Part shown: in pieces, positions 15,687 to 25,247 of the stretch
Layout: every line of letters starts with the position of its first letter
How positions within the stretch are numbered: position 1 is the stretch's first letter
Source of the DNA: Methylobacter sp.
GTDB lineage: Bacteria; Pseudomonadota; Gammaproteobacteria; Methylococcales; Methylomonadaceae
Assembly (NCBI GenBank): GCA_030684815.1
Contig: JAUXXQ010000175.1
Location: 1-51,054, forward strand
DNA: 51,054 bases
Direction: 5' to 3'
Program-made: the position numbers and the translations under genes
Notes under the pieces: generated by a model
What the model was told of the DNA's origin: nothing
The model's input: only the letters and a program-made list of their open reading frames with translations
Databases searched by the model: none

Positions 15687-16568
15687 ATGAAATTCAAATT
15701 CTGGGGCGTGAGAGGGTCGATACCGACACCGGGAGCCAATACCGTCAAATACGGCGGCAACACCACCTGTATAGAAATCAGAACCGACGCCAACGACCTC
15801 ATCATCCTCGACGCAGGCACCGGCATCCATGCCCTGGCGCAGAACCTGCTCAAAGAAATGCCCGTCCAGGCGCATATCTTCATCACTCATACCCATTGGG
15901 ACCACATCCAAGGCCTACCCTTTTTCATCCCCATATTCATCCCCAACAACCATATCACCCTTTACGGCGGCGTCGACCCGGTCACCAACGAAACCATCAA
16001 GCGCGCACTGTCGGTACAACTGCAGTACAGCTTTTTCCCGATCCGCGAAGCGCAGCTGAACGCACGCATAGACTACAACAGCATCAAACCCGGCCAGCCC
16101 ATTAAAGTCGGCAGCGCCACCATCACCCCAATCATACTGAGCCATCCGGTACTGAACTTCGGCTACCGCATCGATAGCGACGGGCAATCGATTTTTTTCA
16201 CCGGCGATTACGAGCCGCAACTCAACATTTACGCCCCTGACGACGACGAATACGAAGAATTCCAAGCCTTTGTCGACGCCAAATGGGACGAAATCGTGCG
16301 CGCCATGAACGATGTCGACGCCTTGATTGTCGATGCCTCCTACACCACCGAAGAATACGCCGCCAAACAAGGCTGGGGGCATGGCACTTATGATTCAGCG
16401 ATAAGGCTGGCGCAAGCTGCACAAGCAAAAAAACTGTATTTCACCCACCACGAACCCACCCGCACCGATGCCAGCCTTGAAGCCATTTACCGCAGCATCG
16501 TGCAAAATAACCCGGACACCGGCTGCGAATTGCTGCTGGCTCAAGAAGGCATTGATATTGTTCTGTAA
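15687..16568 (+). CDS. MBL-fold metallo-hydrolase
   Basis: The 293-residue protein begins MKFKFWGVRGSIPTPG, typical of a cytoplasmic metallo-beta-lactamase-fold subfamily often linked to signalling proteins. The metal-binding motif HTHWDH (H68, H70, D72, H73) is present, with the downstream ligands in LSHP, FTGDYE and FTHHEPTRTD. The substrate is unknown. ATG 15687, with ACAGGAAA upstream, is preferred over an earlier in-frame start that overlaps the HDOD gene. Confidence 0.9.
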   Translation: MKFKFWGVRGSIPTPGANTVKYGGNTTCIEIRTDANDLIILDAGTGIHALAQNLLKEMPVQAHIFITHTHWDHIQGLPFFIPIFIPNNHITLYGGVDPVTNETIKRALSVQLQYSFFPIREAQLNARIDYNSIKPGQPIKVGSATITPIILSHPVLNFGYRIDSDGQSIFFTGDYEPQLNIYAPDDDEYEEFQAFVDAKWDEIVRAMNDVDALIVDASYTTEEYAAKQGWGHGTYDSAIRLAQAAQAKKLYFTHHEPTRTDASLEAIYRSIVQNNPDTGCELLLAQEGIDIVL

Positions 16569-16581
16569 GCAGCCGGGCGAC

Positions 16582-16635
16582 TAAGGCGATTTCCTGAAAA
16601 AGACAGACCCAAAATTGCCCACGAAAATTTCGTGG
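16582..16635. repeat. dispersed repeat with CCACGAAAATTTCGTGG palindrome
   Basis: The stretch joins the 18-mer TAAGGCGATTTCCTGAAA to a perfect 17-bp palindrome at 16619-16635. The same two parts occur together, in inverted order, at 33860-33927, and the 18-mer alone at 14527-14545. This shows an intergenic repeat family. Confidence 0.6.
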
Positions 16636-16647
16636 CTGTTGTGCTAA

Positions 16648-16788
16648 GGTTGTGCGGCTACCCACTTAAGCCGGGACAGTTTTAAATGGGTGGCCGGGAA
16701 CGCCAAGCCCCAGCTTGGCGCGAACACTCGCCAAGCTGGGGCTTGGCGTTCCCAGTTTGTCCCTGCTTAAGTGGGTAGCCGGTTGTGC
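16648..16788. mobile_element. 125-bp MITE-like palindromic element with 8-bp direct repeats
   Basis: The element runs 16656-16780. Its ends are perfect 16-bp inverted repeats (GGCTACCCACTTAAGC and complement), and its centre is a second perfect 25-bp inverted repeat (16696-16720 and 16729-16753) with an 8-base loop. The octamer GGTTGTGC directly abuts both ends (16648-16655 and 16781-16788), which looks like a target-site duplication. There is no reading frame of note, so any movement would need a transposase in trans. Confidence 0.72.
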
Positions 16789-16867
16789 TAAGCGTGACCC
16801 CTATTTTTTACAAATCATGATCATCAAAGGATGTCATTTCCCGAAAATGGCCTTAAGCAAGAAATAG

Positions 16868-16926
16868 GCCGAGCTACAGACCTTCCAGGTTTTAAAAACC
16901 TGGAAGGTCTGACATGCAACGTTCTG
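16868..16926. repeat. dispersed repeat, short copy B
   Basis: A near-perfect 35-bp palindrome (16877-16911, CAGACCTTCC arms) is preceded by GGCCGAGCTA and followed by ACATGCAACGTTCTGA, both similar to the flanks of copy A and copy C. With the MITE-like element it fills the 466-bp gap between the MBL-fold gene and ribA. I see no gene there. Confidence 0.65.
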
Positions 16927-17034
16927 AACAGGCGGGATATTAGAGGATATAGGCCGGAATAAGGCGACCCAAACACGTAGCGCGAGGTGGCGAGTTCGGG
17001 AGATGAGTGGCGGAGGGAGGGCGAGGTTATCGCC

Positions 17035-17643
17035 TTAATCTTTTTTTGTCTCAAACAGCATGTGCGCCATTTTCTTTGCTTTGGTTTTTAAATAGCTGAC
17101 GTTGTCATCATGGGCCACGGATTCGACCGGAATGCGGCCTGCCACGTTAATACCGAGTTTTTTCAGCTCTTCTATTTTCTTGGGGTTGTTGGTGATCAGT
17201 TCTATCGACTTGATGCCCAGGTCTTCCAGCATGAGTGCGGCAATGCTGTATTCCCTTTCGTCGGCGAGATGGCCCAAGTGGATGTTGGCATCGACAGTAT
17301 CCATGCCTTGATCCTGCAAGTTATAGGCCTGGAGTTTCTTTAATAAGCCGATGCCGCGCCCTTCCTGGCGCAAGTAAATCAATACGCCGAAACCGGCCTT
17401 GTTGATCATTTGCAGCGCCATATCCAATTGTTCGCCGCAATCGCAACGCCTTGAGCCTAATACGTCGCCGGTAAAACATTCGGAATGGATACGCACCGGC
17501 ACGTTCTCTTTGCCTGCAACAGCGCCTTTAACCAGGGCGATATGCTCCTTGTCATCAATGGTGTTGCTGTAATAATGCAGGATGAACTCGCCGTGTTGGG
17601 TCGGGATTGGTGTTTGTACCAGGTTTTCTAATTGAGGCTTCAC
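17035..17643 (-). CDS. ribA: GTP cyclohydrolase II
   Basis: The 202-residue enzyme opens GTP in the first step of riboflavin synthesis. The zinc-binding segment SECFTGDVLGSRRCDCGEQ carries the three Cys ligands, and the catalytic YLRQEGRGIGL and GLRE-type loops are intact. It is a stand-alone RibA, not fused to RibB. The rest of the riboflavin pathway is not in the window. Length and motifs are normal. Confidence 0.96.
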   Translation of the reverse strand: MKPQLENLVQTPIPTQHGEFILHYYSNTIDDKEHIALVKGAVAGKENVPVRIHSECFTGDVLGSRRCDCGEQLDMALQMINKAGFGVLIYLRQEGRGIGLLKKLQAYNLQDQGMDTVDANIHLGHLADEREYSIAALMLEDLGIKSIELITNNPKKIEELKKLGINVAGRIPVESVAHDDNVSYLKTKAKKMAHMLFETKKD

Positions 17644-17752
17644 GTAAATAACTAATCCAAAAAAATTCTTTGTATTTTAACCAATTCGACGCCCGTCACG
17701 TTAAAAAATTCTCCTTGTTCTTGCGCGAAGCAGGAAGCGGCTTTTTTTGGGT

Positions 17753-17778
17753 GGAGTACAAACCTAGGTTTGTACTCC
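17753..17778. repeat. perfect 26-bp palindrome
   Basis: The sequence GGAGTACAAACCT followed by its exact reverse complement gives a 26-bp palindrome without a loop, centred on CCTAGG. It sits in the gap between phoU and ribA. It could be an operator or a REP-type repeat; no second copy is in the window. Confidence 0.5.
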
Positions 17779-17858
17779 GCATTCTTAGCGTGGGCAGGGT
17801 TAAGAGACCTATTTTCGGCTTTTCGTGCTTTTTGCAGACAGTTATTTGGCTTTATTCC

Positions 17859-18572
17859 TTATGCCTTCATTTTCTTTTCCAGCTCTTCCTGAGTCAAATG
17901 CCGCACATCCTCACCTTTGACCATATAAATCAGATGCTCGCAAATATTGCAGGCATGGTCGCCGATACGTTCCAGCGAACGGGCAATCCACAGCACGTCC
18001 AACATGCGGGTGATGTTGCGCGGGTCTTCCATCATCCGGGTAATCAGCTGGCGGATGATGCTGCCGTATTCGCGGTCGACGTTTGCATCCAGGCCGGTGA
18101 TGGTGGTCACGTCCTCGATGTTCATCCGGGCAAAAACGTCGAGCGCGCCGTGCAGCATTTCCTGAACCAGTTCGGCCATGTGTTCCAGCTCATAATATTG
18201 GTCATGCTTGCTGTCGATGCTGGACAGCTGTATCGCCATTTCGGCAATACGCTCGGCCATGTCGCCGACACGTTCGAGTTCATTGATCACTTTGATGACG
18301 GTGATTAACAAGCGTAAATCGAACGCCGCAGGCTGCCGCAGCGCCAAAATCTGCATACATTCCTGGTCGATGGCCATTTCCAGCGCATCGACCTGATTGT
18401 CCTGTTTGATGACCAGCTCGGCCATTTCCATATCGCCGGTAGAAAATGCGGTCACCGCCATTTCTATTTGCTGTTCAACCAAGCCACCCATGGTTAAGAC
18501 TTTGTTGCGCACGTCTTCCAGTTCCTTGTTGAACTGGCCTGAGATGTGCTGCCCTATTTTGCTGTTGTCCAT
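17859..18572 (-). CDS. phoU: phosphate signalling complex protein PhoU
   Basis: The 237-residue protein is two helical PhoU repeats (about residues 20-105 and 120-210) with the metal-binding family motifs near DALE and RYLERIGDHA-like segments (here IARSLERIGDHACNI). It connects the Pst transporter to the PhoR/PhoB two-component system and keeps the regulon off when phosphate is plentiful. It is the last gene of the pst operon, 26 bp after pstB. Confidence 0.95.
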   Translation of the reverse strand: MDNSKIGQHISGQFNKELEDVRNKVLTMGGLVEQQIEMAVTAFSTGDMEMAELVIKQDNQVDALEMAIDQECMQILALRQPAAFDLRLLITVIKVINELERVGDMAERIAEMAIQLSSIDSKHDQYYELEHMAELVQEMLHGALDVFARMNIEDVTTITGLDANVDREYGSIIRQLITRMMEDPRNITRMLDVLWIARSLERIGDHACNICEHLIYMVKGEDVRHLTQEELEKKMKA

Positions 18573-18598
18573 TGTCTGCTCCTTATGTTCGATCCAAG

Positions 18599-19432
18599 TT
18601 AGCCGTAGCGACCGGTGATGTAATCTTCGGTCTGTTTTTTTCGTGGGTTGGTGAACAGCTCGCTGGTCGTGCCCATTTCAATCAATTCGCCCATGTACAT
18701 GAAGGCGGTGTAATCGGACACCCGCGCCGCCTGCTGCATGTTGTGGGTGACGATGACAATGGTGTATTTTTCTTTCAGCTCGTTGATCAGTTCTTCAATC
18801 TTTAAGGTTGAAATGGGGTCCAGCGCCGAGGCCGGTTCATCCAGCAACAGCACTTCCGGTTCTATCGCAATCGCCCGGGCAATGACCAGCCGCTGCTGTT
18901 GTCCGCCGGACAGCCCCAGGGCATTATCGTTCAAGCGGTCTTTGACTTCATCCCATAATGCTGCGCCGCGCAAGGAGTTTTCGACCGTTTCCTCCAGGAT
19001 GCGCTTGTCGTTGATGCCCTGGATTCTCAGGCCGTAAGTGACGTTTTCAAAAATCGACTTCGGAAACGGGTTGGGCTTTTGAAACACCATGCCGATACGC
19101 CTGCGCAAGGCGGCGACATTAACCGATTTGTCATAGATGTTTTCGTCATGCAACAGCACCCGGCCTTCGATGGTGACGTTATCGACCAGATCGTTCATCC
19201 GGTTGATGCAGCGCAGCAAGGTGGATTTGCCGCAACCGCTGGGGCCGATATAAGCGGTCACTTTTTTCTTGGGCATCTCCATGCTGACGCCATGCAAAGC
19301 CTGCTTTTGCGCATAAAAAAGATTCAAGTTTTCCACTTTGATGCAAGGTTCAAGCGGCTGATCTGTGTTTTTCTGACCTTGTAAAATTGAACTGACATCA
19401 ATGCTGTGCGTACGTGTGTGTTGTGCTGTCAT
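18599..19432 (-). CDS. pstB: phosphate ABC transporter ATP-binding protein
   Basis: The 277-residue ATPase powers phosphate uptake. It has Walker [10 protein letters not shown] (63-71), the signature LSGGQQQRL and Walker [15 protein letters not shown]. The Ala in place of the more usual Thr in DEPTSALDP is conservative. It follows pstA with a 5-bp gap. The N-terminal 30 residues before [10 protein letters not shown] are a variable extension. Confidence 0.96.
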   Translation of the reverse strand: MTAQHTRTHSIDVSSILQGQKNTDQPLEPCIKVENLNLFYAQKQALHGVSMEMPKKKVTAYIGPSGCGKSTLLRCINRMNDLVDNVTIEGRVLLHDENIYDKSVNVAALRRRIGMVFQKPNPFPKSIFENVTYGLRIQGINDKRILEETVENSLRGAALWDEVKDRLNDNALGLSGGQQQRLVIARAIAIEPEVLLLDEPASALDPISTLKIEELINELKEKYTIVIVTHNMQQAARVSDYTAFMYMGELIEMGTTSELFTNPRKKQTEDYITGRYG

Positions 19433-19437
19433 TTTCT

Positions 19438-21093
19438 TTAACCTTCCAGTGCCCGGTATTTTTCCCGCAAATGATTCCTGATTAAAATGGCTGATAAATT
19501 CAGTCCGACAATGACCAGTACTAACAATAATGATGTCGCATAAACCAGGGGTCTGGCCGCCTCCACGTTGGGGCTTTGAAAACCGACATCATAAATATGA
19601 AAACCTAAATGCATAAATTTTCGGTCTAAATGTAAAAACGGATAATTGCCGTCCAGCGGTAAGGTCGGCGCCATTTTTACCACACCGACCAGCATCAGCG
19701 GCGCCACTTCGCCCGCCGCACGCGCGACCGCCAAAATCAGGCCGGTCATCATCGCAGGACTCGCCATCGGCAATACCGTCAGCCACAATGTTTCCAACTT
19801 GGTCGCGCCCAGCGCCAGACTGCCTTCACGTATCGATTTGGGGATACGCGCCAAACCTTCTTCGGTGGACACAATAACCACCGGCAAGGTCAGCAACGCG
19901 AGTGTAATCGACGCCCACAGCAACCCCGGCGTACCGTAAACCGGTGCCGGTGCCGCTTCCGGAAAAAACAACTGGTCGATGTTGCCGCCCAAAATGTACA
20001 CAAAAAAGCCCAGACCGAACACGCCGTAAACGATTGAGGGCACGCCCGCCAAATTATTCACCGCAATGCGGATCAAGCGGGTGATGAAGCCCTGTTTGGC
20101 GTATTCGCGCAAATACACTGCCGCAATCACGCCGAACGGGGTGACGATAATCGACATCATGATCACCATCATCACCGTGCCGAAAATGGCCGGAAAAATG
20201 CCGCCTTCGGTATTGGCTTCACGCGGGTCTTCACTTAAAAATTCAACCAGTTTGATCCCGTAATGGCCTATTTTGTCGAACAAGCCCATAGTGTTGGGCT
20301 GGAACACCCGGACAATTTTAGCCAAAGGAATTTGGACTTCCTGACCGCTGCCGGTTTGCGCAAGCAAACTGTCGCGTCTTATTTTTTGATAAAGCTCAGT
20401 GAGCTGCGCCTGATATTTTTTGTAAGTCACTTCCAGCTCTGCTCTTTCAACAGCCAGTCGCTGCTCGGCGGCGGCATCCCAGCGCTTTTCCAGTTGCAGT
20501 TTTTTCTGCTCCAGCCGTAACTGTTCCAGCCGGTAGTTAATCGCACCGACTTCTTTTTTTTCCAGATGGGCGATCTCGCTGAAAACCGCTAAAGCGTCTT
20601 CTATCCGGCTTTGCGCAAGCGGCCACGCATCAGCACCTTCGGCAATGATAGTGCCGTTTTCTTTGACTGCCAGCAGCCGACCGTAAAAATTGCCCCATTC
20701 GCGCCGTTCCACCACCATCAGTTCGGGCGGGGTCTGATGCTGCTTAACATTACGTTCCAAAATCCAGCGAAAGTCGTTGCGGGTGACATCGCGGTTACCC
20801 GTTTTAAGCAAGTATTGCACCAGTGTGTCTTCATCCTCGGCCATGATGTGGCCGGTAGATTTGGCCATTTCCGCTGGCGTGATACTGGTGTCGACATGTT
20901 CGCCAATCAGGGTTTTGATTTGCCCGTCCTCTTCCTGATAGGTGAATTGGACAATTTCGGACGGCCAGAAATGGCCGACGCCACGCACAACAATCAACCC
21001 CAATACGCCGATGACCATAATAAGGCAGGCGCTGACCGCCGCCGCGTTCAGCCAAACCCAGGGCGTGCCGCTTTTAAACCATGTTGTAATCAT
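19438..21093 (-). CDS. pstA: phosphate ABC transporter permease PstA, long form
   Basis: The 551-residue permease forms the membrane channel with PstC. The C-terminal half (about residues 300-545) is the usual PstA transmembrane domain with the cytoplasmic loop [20 protein letters not shown]. The N-terminal half is an extra region of the DUF3333 type: one membrane helix near residues 12-35, then a long, charged, coiled-coil-prone periplasmic stretch. ATG 21093 fits because it lies 10 bp after the pstC stop with GAGCAG upstream and opens MITTWFKSG. The size is common in gammaproteobacteria and not a fusion artefact. Confidence 0.93.
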   Translation of the reverse strand: MITTWFKSGTPWVWLNAAAVSACLIMVIGVLGLIVVRGVGHFWPSEIVQFTYQEEDGQIKTLIGEHVDTSITPAEMAKSTGHIMAEDEDTLVQYLLKTGNRDVTRNDFRWILERNVKQHQTPPELMVVERREWGNFYGRLLAVKENGTIIAEGADAWPLAQSRIEDALAVFSEIAHLEKKEVGAINYRLEQLRLEQKKLQLEKRWDAAAEQRLAVERAELEVTYKKYQAQLTELYQKIRRDSLLAQTGSGQEVQIPLAKIVRVFQPNTMGLFDKIGHYGIKLVEFLSEDPREANTEGGIFPAIFGTVMMVIMMSIIVTPFGVIAAVYLREYAKQGFITRLIRIAVNNLAGVPSIVYGVFGLGFFVYILGGNIDQLFFPEAAPAPVYGTPGLLWASITLALLTLPVVIVSTEEGLARIPKSIREGSLALGATKLETLWLTVLPMASPAMMTGLILAVARAAGEVAPLMLVGVVKMAPTLPLDGNYPFLHLDRKFMHLGFHIYDVGFQSPNVEAARPLVYATSLLLVLVIVGLNLSAILIRNHLREKYRALEG

Positions 21094-21103
21094 AATAATC
21101 TGC

Positions 21104-23401
21104 TCATAATGAACTGTATTTTTCACGTAAACGCTGACGGATAATTTCGGCCAACGTATTAAACACAAAGGTAAACATAAACAACACCAGCGCCGCTAAA
21201 AACAGCACCCGGTAATGGGTGCCATCCACTTCCGATTCCGGCATTTCCACGGCGATATTGGCGGCCAGTGTCCTCATGCCCTGAAACACGCTTAAATCCA
21301 TCACCGGCGTATTGCCGGTGGCCATCAAGACGATCATGGTCTCGCCAACGGCGCGGCCGAAACCGATCATAATGGCGGAAAAAATGCCCGGGCTTGCGGT
21401 CAACAGCACCACCCGTATCATGGTTTGCCAAGGTGTCGCGCCCAGCGCCAAAGAGCCGACAGTCAAATGCTTGGGTACGCTGAAAATCGCATCTTCGGCA
21501 ATGGAGAAAATGGTCGGAATCACCGCAAAACCCATCGCCACACCGACCACCATGGCATTGCGTTGGTCATAGCCGATGCCCCATTCGGCCTTAAACCAGT
21601 CACGCAACGTGCCATGAAACAAAAACGCTTCCAGCGGCACGCTGACCTGAAAGGCAAACCAGCCGCTGAACAAAATAACCGGGATCAATAACGCCGCATC
21701 CCAGCCTTCGGGCAGCTTATGGCTAATCGACTTGGGTACAAACTGCCAGACAAAGGCGAACAGCATCACACCGACAGGTACAATCATCAGCATCGCAAAC
21801 ACGCCGGCCAAATGCTCTTCCATAAAAGGCGCCAGCCAAAGGCCGGCCAGAAAGCCCAAAATGACCGTCGGCAGTGCGCCCATGATTTCAATGGACGGTT
21901 TGACATACTGGCGCATTTTCGGTGCCATAAAATAAGCCGTGTAAATCGCCCCCATCAGCGCCAACGGTATCGCCACCAGCATCGCGTAAAACGCCGCCTT
22001 CAGCGTACCGAAAACCAACGGCGTCAGGCTGTATTTAGGTTCGAAGTCATTGCTGGCGGAAGACGATTGCCAAATATAATCAGGTTTCGGATAACTTTGA
22101 TACCAGACTTTTTGCCACAACGATTTGACCGATACTTCGGGATGCGAGTTATCGACACGCCAGAAATGCAAAGTGCCGTCCGCTGCCTGCAGCAACAGCG
22201 TATTGGCACGCGGCGACAATACGGCCGCCATCGGCAATGCCCCGCCAACCTGGACTTTAACCATCTCCCGCTCGGCAGTTGAATGATAAATGCCGACCAC
22301 GCCATCGGCATCGGTGGTCATAAAACCTTTACGGCGTTGTTCGGCATTAATCGTCAACACGGCTTTGTCGGACACCTTGAATGACCTGATTTTTTGCATC
22401 GCCGGACGGTTCAGCTTGTCCCTGACCATACTCCATTGCGACACCAAACCGCTGGAGTCGCCGATCATCAAGGAAAGATCGCCGTTTAAAAAAGTCACGC
22501 TGGTGATGCTCTGTCCAGCATCCACCACATTCTGTTGCTGCCTCAGGCTTGGGTTGCTCTTGTTACTGATATTAAAAAAACCCATTTGTCCATCGTTGCT
22601 GATCAGGTATAAATTAGACTCTTCTTTGTCGATCAAAATATCGGCAACGTCCGCCGCCGATTGTTCCAAAACAGCATCGGTGCGCGTTAAAGCGGCTTCA
22701 TCGACAAATAAGGATTGTTCTTTCTGGAAATTGACCAGGCGGATTTTCCCCAAGTCTTGCTCGGTATCTGCCGTTTTTGCCACAATCGTCGATGAGTCTT
22801 GGCCTACCTTGACCGCTATTTTCTGTAACGCGGCACCGGCCTCGTCAATTAGCAACGGTTGTTCGCCTAGCGGATAGGTAAGCGACGGCGTGATAAGCCG
22901 GACATTATCAGGATAGGTGACCTTATACTGATGCTTAACGACAACCGCACGGCCATCGCTTAAACCGTAAATGACCGCACCTTCATTGACCGGGCTGCCT
23001 TGGGCAAAACTGGTAATCTCGGTGCCTTCAGGGATGGCAACGGCGTCTGTCAACAGCGTTTTTCCGGTCGCGGCCTCGAAAAAAACCACCTGCCCGCTGT
23101 CGGTAAAACGCGCGGCGAGCTCATTTTGTTCTTCCATTTCCAGCAGCAGCGTCTTGCCTAAAGCCGGTTCCGGCACCGCGTATTGGCTGACCGCTTCGGC
23201 GTTAGCCGATATGAACAACGGATAAACCACATACAGCAAATAAAAGAAAATCAGCACCACCGCAACGATGACGCCCAAACCGCCTGCTACCACACCATAG
23301 CGCGCCAGGGCATCTTTAATGAGCCGCCAACGCTGGTAATATTCACCGGAACTGAGTTTTATCGAGGGAGGTTGTTTTAGGGGCGTGTTTATTTCTGACA
23401 T
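21104..23401 (-). CDS. pstC: phosphate ABC transporter permease PstC, long form
   Basis: The 765-residue permease has one helix near residues 45-70, a large periplasmic region of about 380 residues with beta-rich WD-like repeats, and the standard PstC transmembrane domain in the last 300 residues. The latter includes PSIEIMGALPTVILGFLAG and the loop [21 protein letters not shown] 23401 (MSEINTPLKQ) is chosen because the upstream extension looks like non-coding sequence. It is separated from pstS by 184 bp with a terminator hairpin, so pstS is probably made in excess. Confidence 0.92.
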   Translation of the reverse strand: MSEINTPLKQPPSIKLSSGEYYQRWRLIKDALARYGVVAGGLGVIVAVVLIFFYLLYVVYPLFISANAEAVSQYAVPEPALGKTLLLEMEEQNELAARFTDSGQVVFFEAATGKTLLTDAVAIPEGTEITSFAQGSPVNEGAVIYGLSDGRAVVVKHQYKVTYPDNVRLITPSLTYPLGEQPLLIDEAGAALQKIAVKVGQDSSTIVAKTADTEQDLGKIRLVNFQKEQSLFVDEAALTRTDAVLEQSAADVADILIDKEESNLYLISNDGQMGFFNISNKSNPSLRQQQNVVDAGQSITSVTFLNGDLSLMIGDSSGLVSQWSMVRDKLNRPAMQKIRSFKVSDKAVLTINAEQRRKGFMTTDADGVVGIYHSTAEREMVKVQVGGALPMAAVLSPRANTLLLQAADGTLHFWRVDNSHPEVSVKSLWQKVWYQSYPKPDYIWQSSSASNDFEPKYSLTPLVFGTLKAAFYAMLVAIPLALMGAIYTAYFMAPKMRQYVKPSIEIMGALPTVILGFLAGLWLAPFMEEHLAGVFAMLMIVPVGVMLFAFVWQFVPKSISHKLPEGWDAALLIPVILFSGWFAFQVSVPLEAFLFHGTLRDWFKAEWGIGYDQRNAMVVGVAMGFAVIPTIFSIAEDAIFSVPKHLTVGSLALGATPWQTMIRVVLLTASPGIFSAIMIGFGRAVGETMIVLMATGNTPVMDLSVFQGMRTLAANIAVEMPESEVDGTHYRVLFLAALVLFMFTFVFNTLAEIIRQRLREKYSSL

Positions 23402-23437
23402 GCTAAAGCTACTAGAAATTAAATATAACAATGATAA

Positions 23438-23478
23438 TAAAAAAACGGCCAAGATTCACAAAGTAAATCTCAGCCGTT
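23438..23478 (-). terminator. hairpin with T-run between pstS and pstC
   Basis: On the minus strand a stem built from AACGGC(TG)AGATT and AATCT(TG)GCCGTT-like arms is followed by a run of eight T. It lies about 110 bp after the pstS stop and before pstC. It likely ends most transcripts after pstS, raising the amount of binding protein relative to the membrane subunits. Confidence 0.75.
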
Positions 23479-23585
23479 ATTTTTGTCCGATGTGCCTTTA
23501 CTCTCTAAAGGGCGCAATAATAACACATTCAGTGCAACATCCTTGTCTGCGCATCCTTATCTAGCACTGAATTTAATCAGTGCAT

Positions 23586-24572
23586 TTATTTCAGTTTATC
23601 CAATATCTTGTCGACCACTTTGGCTGGTAGCGGAATATAGCCGTCTTTGATAACCCCTTGCTGCCCGTTTTTTGACAACACCATTTTGATGAACTCGTTT
23701 TCCAGCGGCGCCAGCGGCTGGTTAGGTTTTTTGTTGACGTACACATACAAATAACGCGTTAACGGGTAAGTGCCGGCCACCGCATTTTCAGGTGTCGGCT
23801 CGACAAACGTCTCGCTGCCTTTTTTCGCAATAGGCAACATTTTGATGCCCGATGTCGAATAGCCCAAACCGGAATAGCCGATACCGTTGACCGATGTGGT
23901 GACGGACTGGACTACGGAAGCCGAGCCGGGTTGCTCATTGACATTGTTTTTAAAGTCGCCTTTGCATAAAGCCGCCTCTTTAAAATAGCCGTAAGTGCCG
24001 GAAACCGAGTTGCGGCCGTACAACTGTATGCTTTTTGTCGCCCATGCCGCAACACCGGCATCGCCCCAAGTTTCAATGCTTTTGTCGCCGCCGCATCTAT
24101 TAGTGGACGAGAAAATGGCGTCAACCTGTTCGATAGTCAAACCTTTGATTGGGTTGTCTTTATTGACCAGAACGGCCAACGCGTCAATCGCCACCGGCAC
24201 AGCGGTCGGCTTGTAGCCGTATTTGTCTTCAAACGCGACCAGCTCGGTATCCTTCATTTCACGGCTCATAGGCCCCAGATTTGACGTGCCTTCAGTCAAT
24301 GCCGGCGGTGCTGTGGAAGAACCGGCCGCCTGAATTTGAATATTGACGTTAGGGTATTCGCGGTTGAATTCTTCCGCCCATAAGGTCATCAGGTTAGCCA
24401 ACGTATCGGAACCGACGCTGGACAAGTTGCCGGAAATGCCGCTGGCTTTTTGATACTCGGGCAGCCCTGGATCAACCGTTTGCTGTGCAGCGTTGGCGTT
24501 AACGCTGGTTAATGCCGCAAGAGCCAAACCCATCGCGGTGGCTAATGATTTAGTTTTAAAAGATAGTTTCAT
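23586..24572 (-). CDS. pstS: periplasmic phosphate-binding protein
   Basis: The 328-residue protein has a signal peptide (cut near NANAAQQ, about residue 28) and is the phosphate-binding component of the Pst system. Binding-loop motifs are visible in [26 protein letters not shown] and [14 protein letters not shown], and the fold matches the PstS/PBP-like family. It is the first gene of the operon and sits behind a Pho-box candidate. Confidence 0.95.
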   Translation of the reverse strand: MKLSFKTKSLATAMGLALAALTSVNANAAQQTVDPGLPEYQKASGISGNLSSVGSDTLANLMTLWAEEFNREYPNVNIQIQAAGSSTAPPALTEGTSNLGPMSREMKDTELVAFEDKYGYKPTAVPVAIDALAVLVNKDNPIKGLTIEQVDAIFSSTNRCGGDKSIETWGDAGVAAWATKSIQLYGRNSVSGTYGYFKEAALCKGDFKNNVNEQPGSASVVQSVTTSVNGIGYSGLGYSTSGIKMLPIAKKGSETFVEPTPENAVAGTYPLTRYLYVYVNKKPNQPLAPLENEFIKMVLSKNGQQGVIKDGYIPLPAKVVDKILDKLK

Positions 24573-24621
24573 TATTAAACTCTCAAGGTAATTTAAATTG
24601 TTGCCATTATCTAAATGATAT

Positions 24622-24639
24622 GTGACAAGAGTATGTCAA
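24622..24639 (-). promoter_or_regulatory. Pho-box candidate upstream of pstS
   Basis: On the minus strand two heptamers, TTGACAT and TTGTCAC, are spaced by four bases, giving the 11-bp period of PhoB-binding sites (CTGTCAT repeats). The site lies about 50 bp upstream of the pstS start. It fits phosphate-starvation control by PhoB; PhoB itself is not in the window. Confidence 0.68.
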
Positions 24640-24713
24640 GATAGCTTTTTTTGTCATATTAACCCTGTTAACAGCCGTAGTTGGGCAGGCCAACTTTAAC
24701 CGGCAAGCCCCAC

Positions 24714-25238
24714 CTAATGCCAGCCGCCATATTGCGTGGTCGGATCGCCGCGCCAGCCTGTCGTCGTTTTATTGGCGTCGGGTGTGTGTACCGTGCGTTC
24801 GGCCGCACGGGTCATATTGGCATGGGTGTAACCGCCCATTGCTTTTGCGGCGGCGGCAATCGCTGTCGATAAGGGGTTAATCTCGTATTGGGTGATACTA
24901 CTATGCACGACAGCGGCAACCAACTTTTCGCCGCCCGATTCAGCAGAAAAGGTCAACAAAATGGGCAGTACGGTGTCGGCAGGAATGTCCACGCGGTAAT
25001 GCCCATTGTCTACAGTGACCTGGGTAATCAACTGGCCGTTTTCAGCATTCGCTGCCACAGTGCCGGTTTTAATCAAACCCTTGTCATTGCTGACCGCGCC
25101 CTCCAAAACAGTCGCTTGGGCGTATTTTTTGACCACGGTGGGTCTGGATGTTGCCGGTTTGGGGTCTTGTCCGCAAGCAGAGACAGCCAAAGCGCCCAAA
25201 ATCACCAGTAAAATCTTGGATAAAAGGGTGCGTTTCAT
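24714..25238 (-). CDS. lipoprotein of unknown function
   Basis: The 174-residue protein has a lipoprotein signal (lipobox LAVSAC near residue 21), followed by a beta-rich middle part (about residues 35-120) resembling a carboxypeptidase-regulatory or Ig-like fold. The Gly/Thr-rich tail ends YGGWH. I do not recognise a named family. It follows the gene for another exported protein by 9 bp, so the two are probably one unit. The pstS promoter region lies directly after it. Confidence 0.72.
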   Translation of the reverse strand: MKRTLLSKILLVILGALAVSACGQDPKPATSRPTVVKKYAQATVLEGAVSNDKGLIKTGTVAANAENGQLITQVTVDNGHYRVDIPADTVLPILLTFSAESGGEKLVAAVVHSSITQYEINPLSTAIAAAAKAMGGYTHANMTRAAERTVHTPDANKTTTGWRGDPTTQYGGWH

Positions 25239-25247
25239 AAAAACCTC

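Noticed and set aside
16824-17054. 76-codon minus-strand frame next to ribA
   Set aside because: It covers the dispersed palindrome copy B and shows no family pattern.
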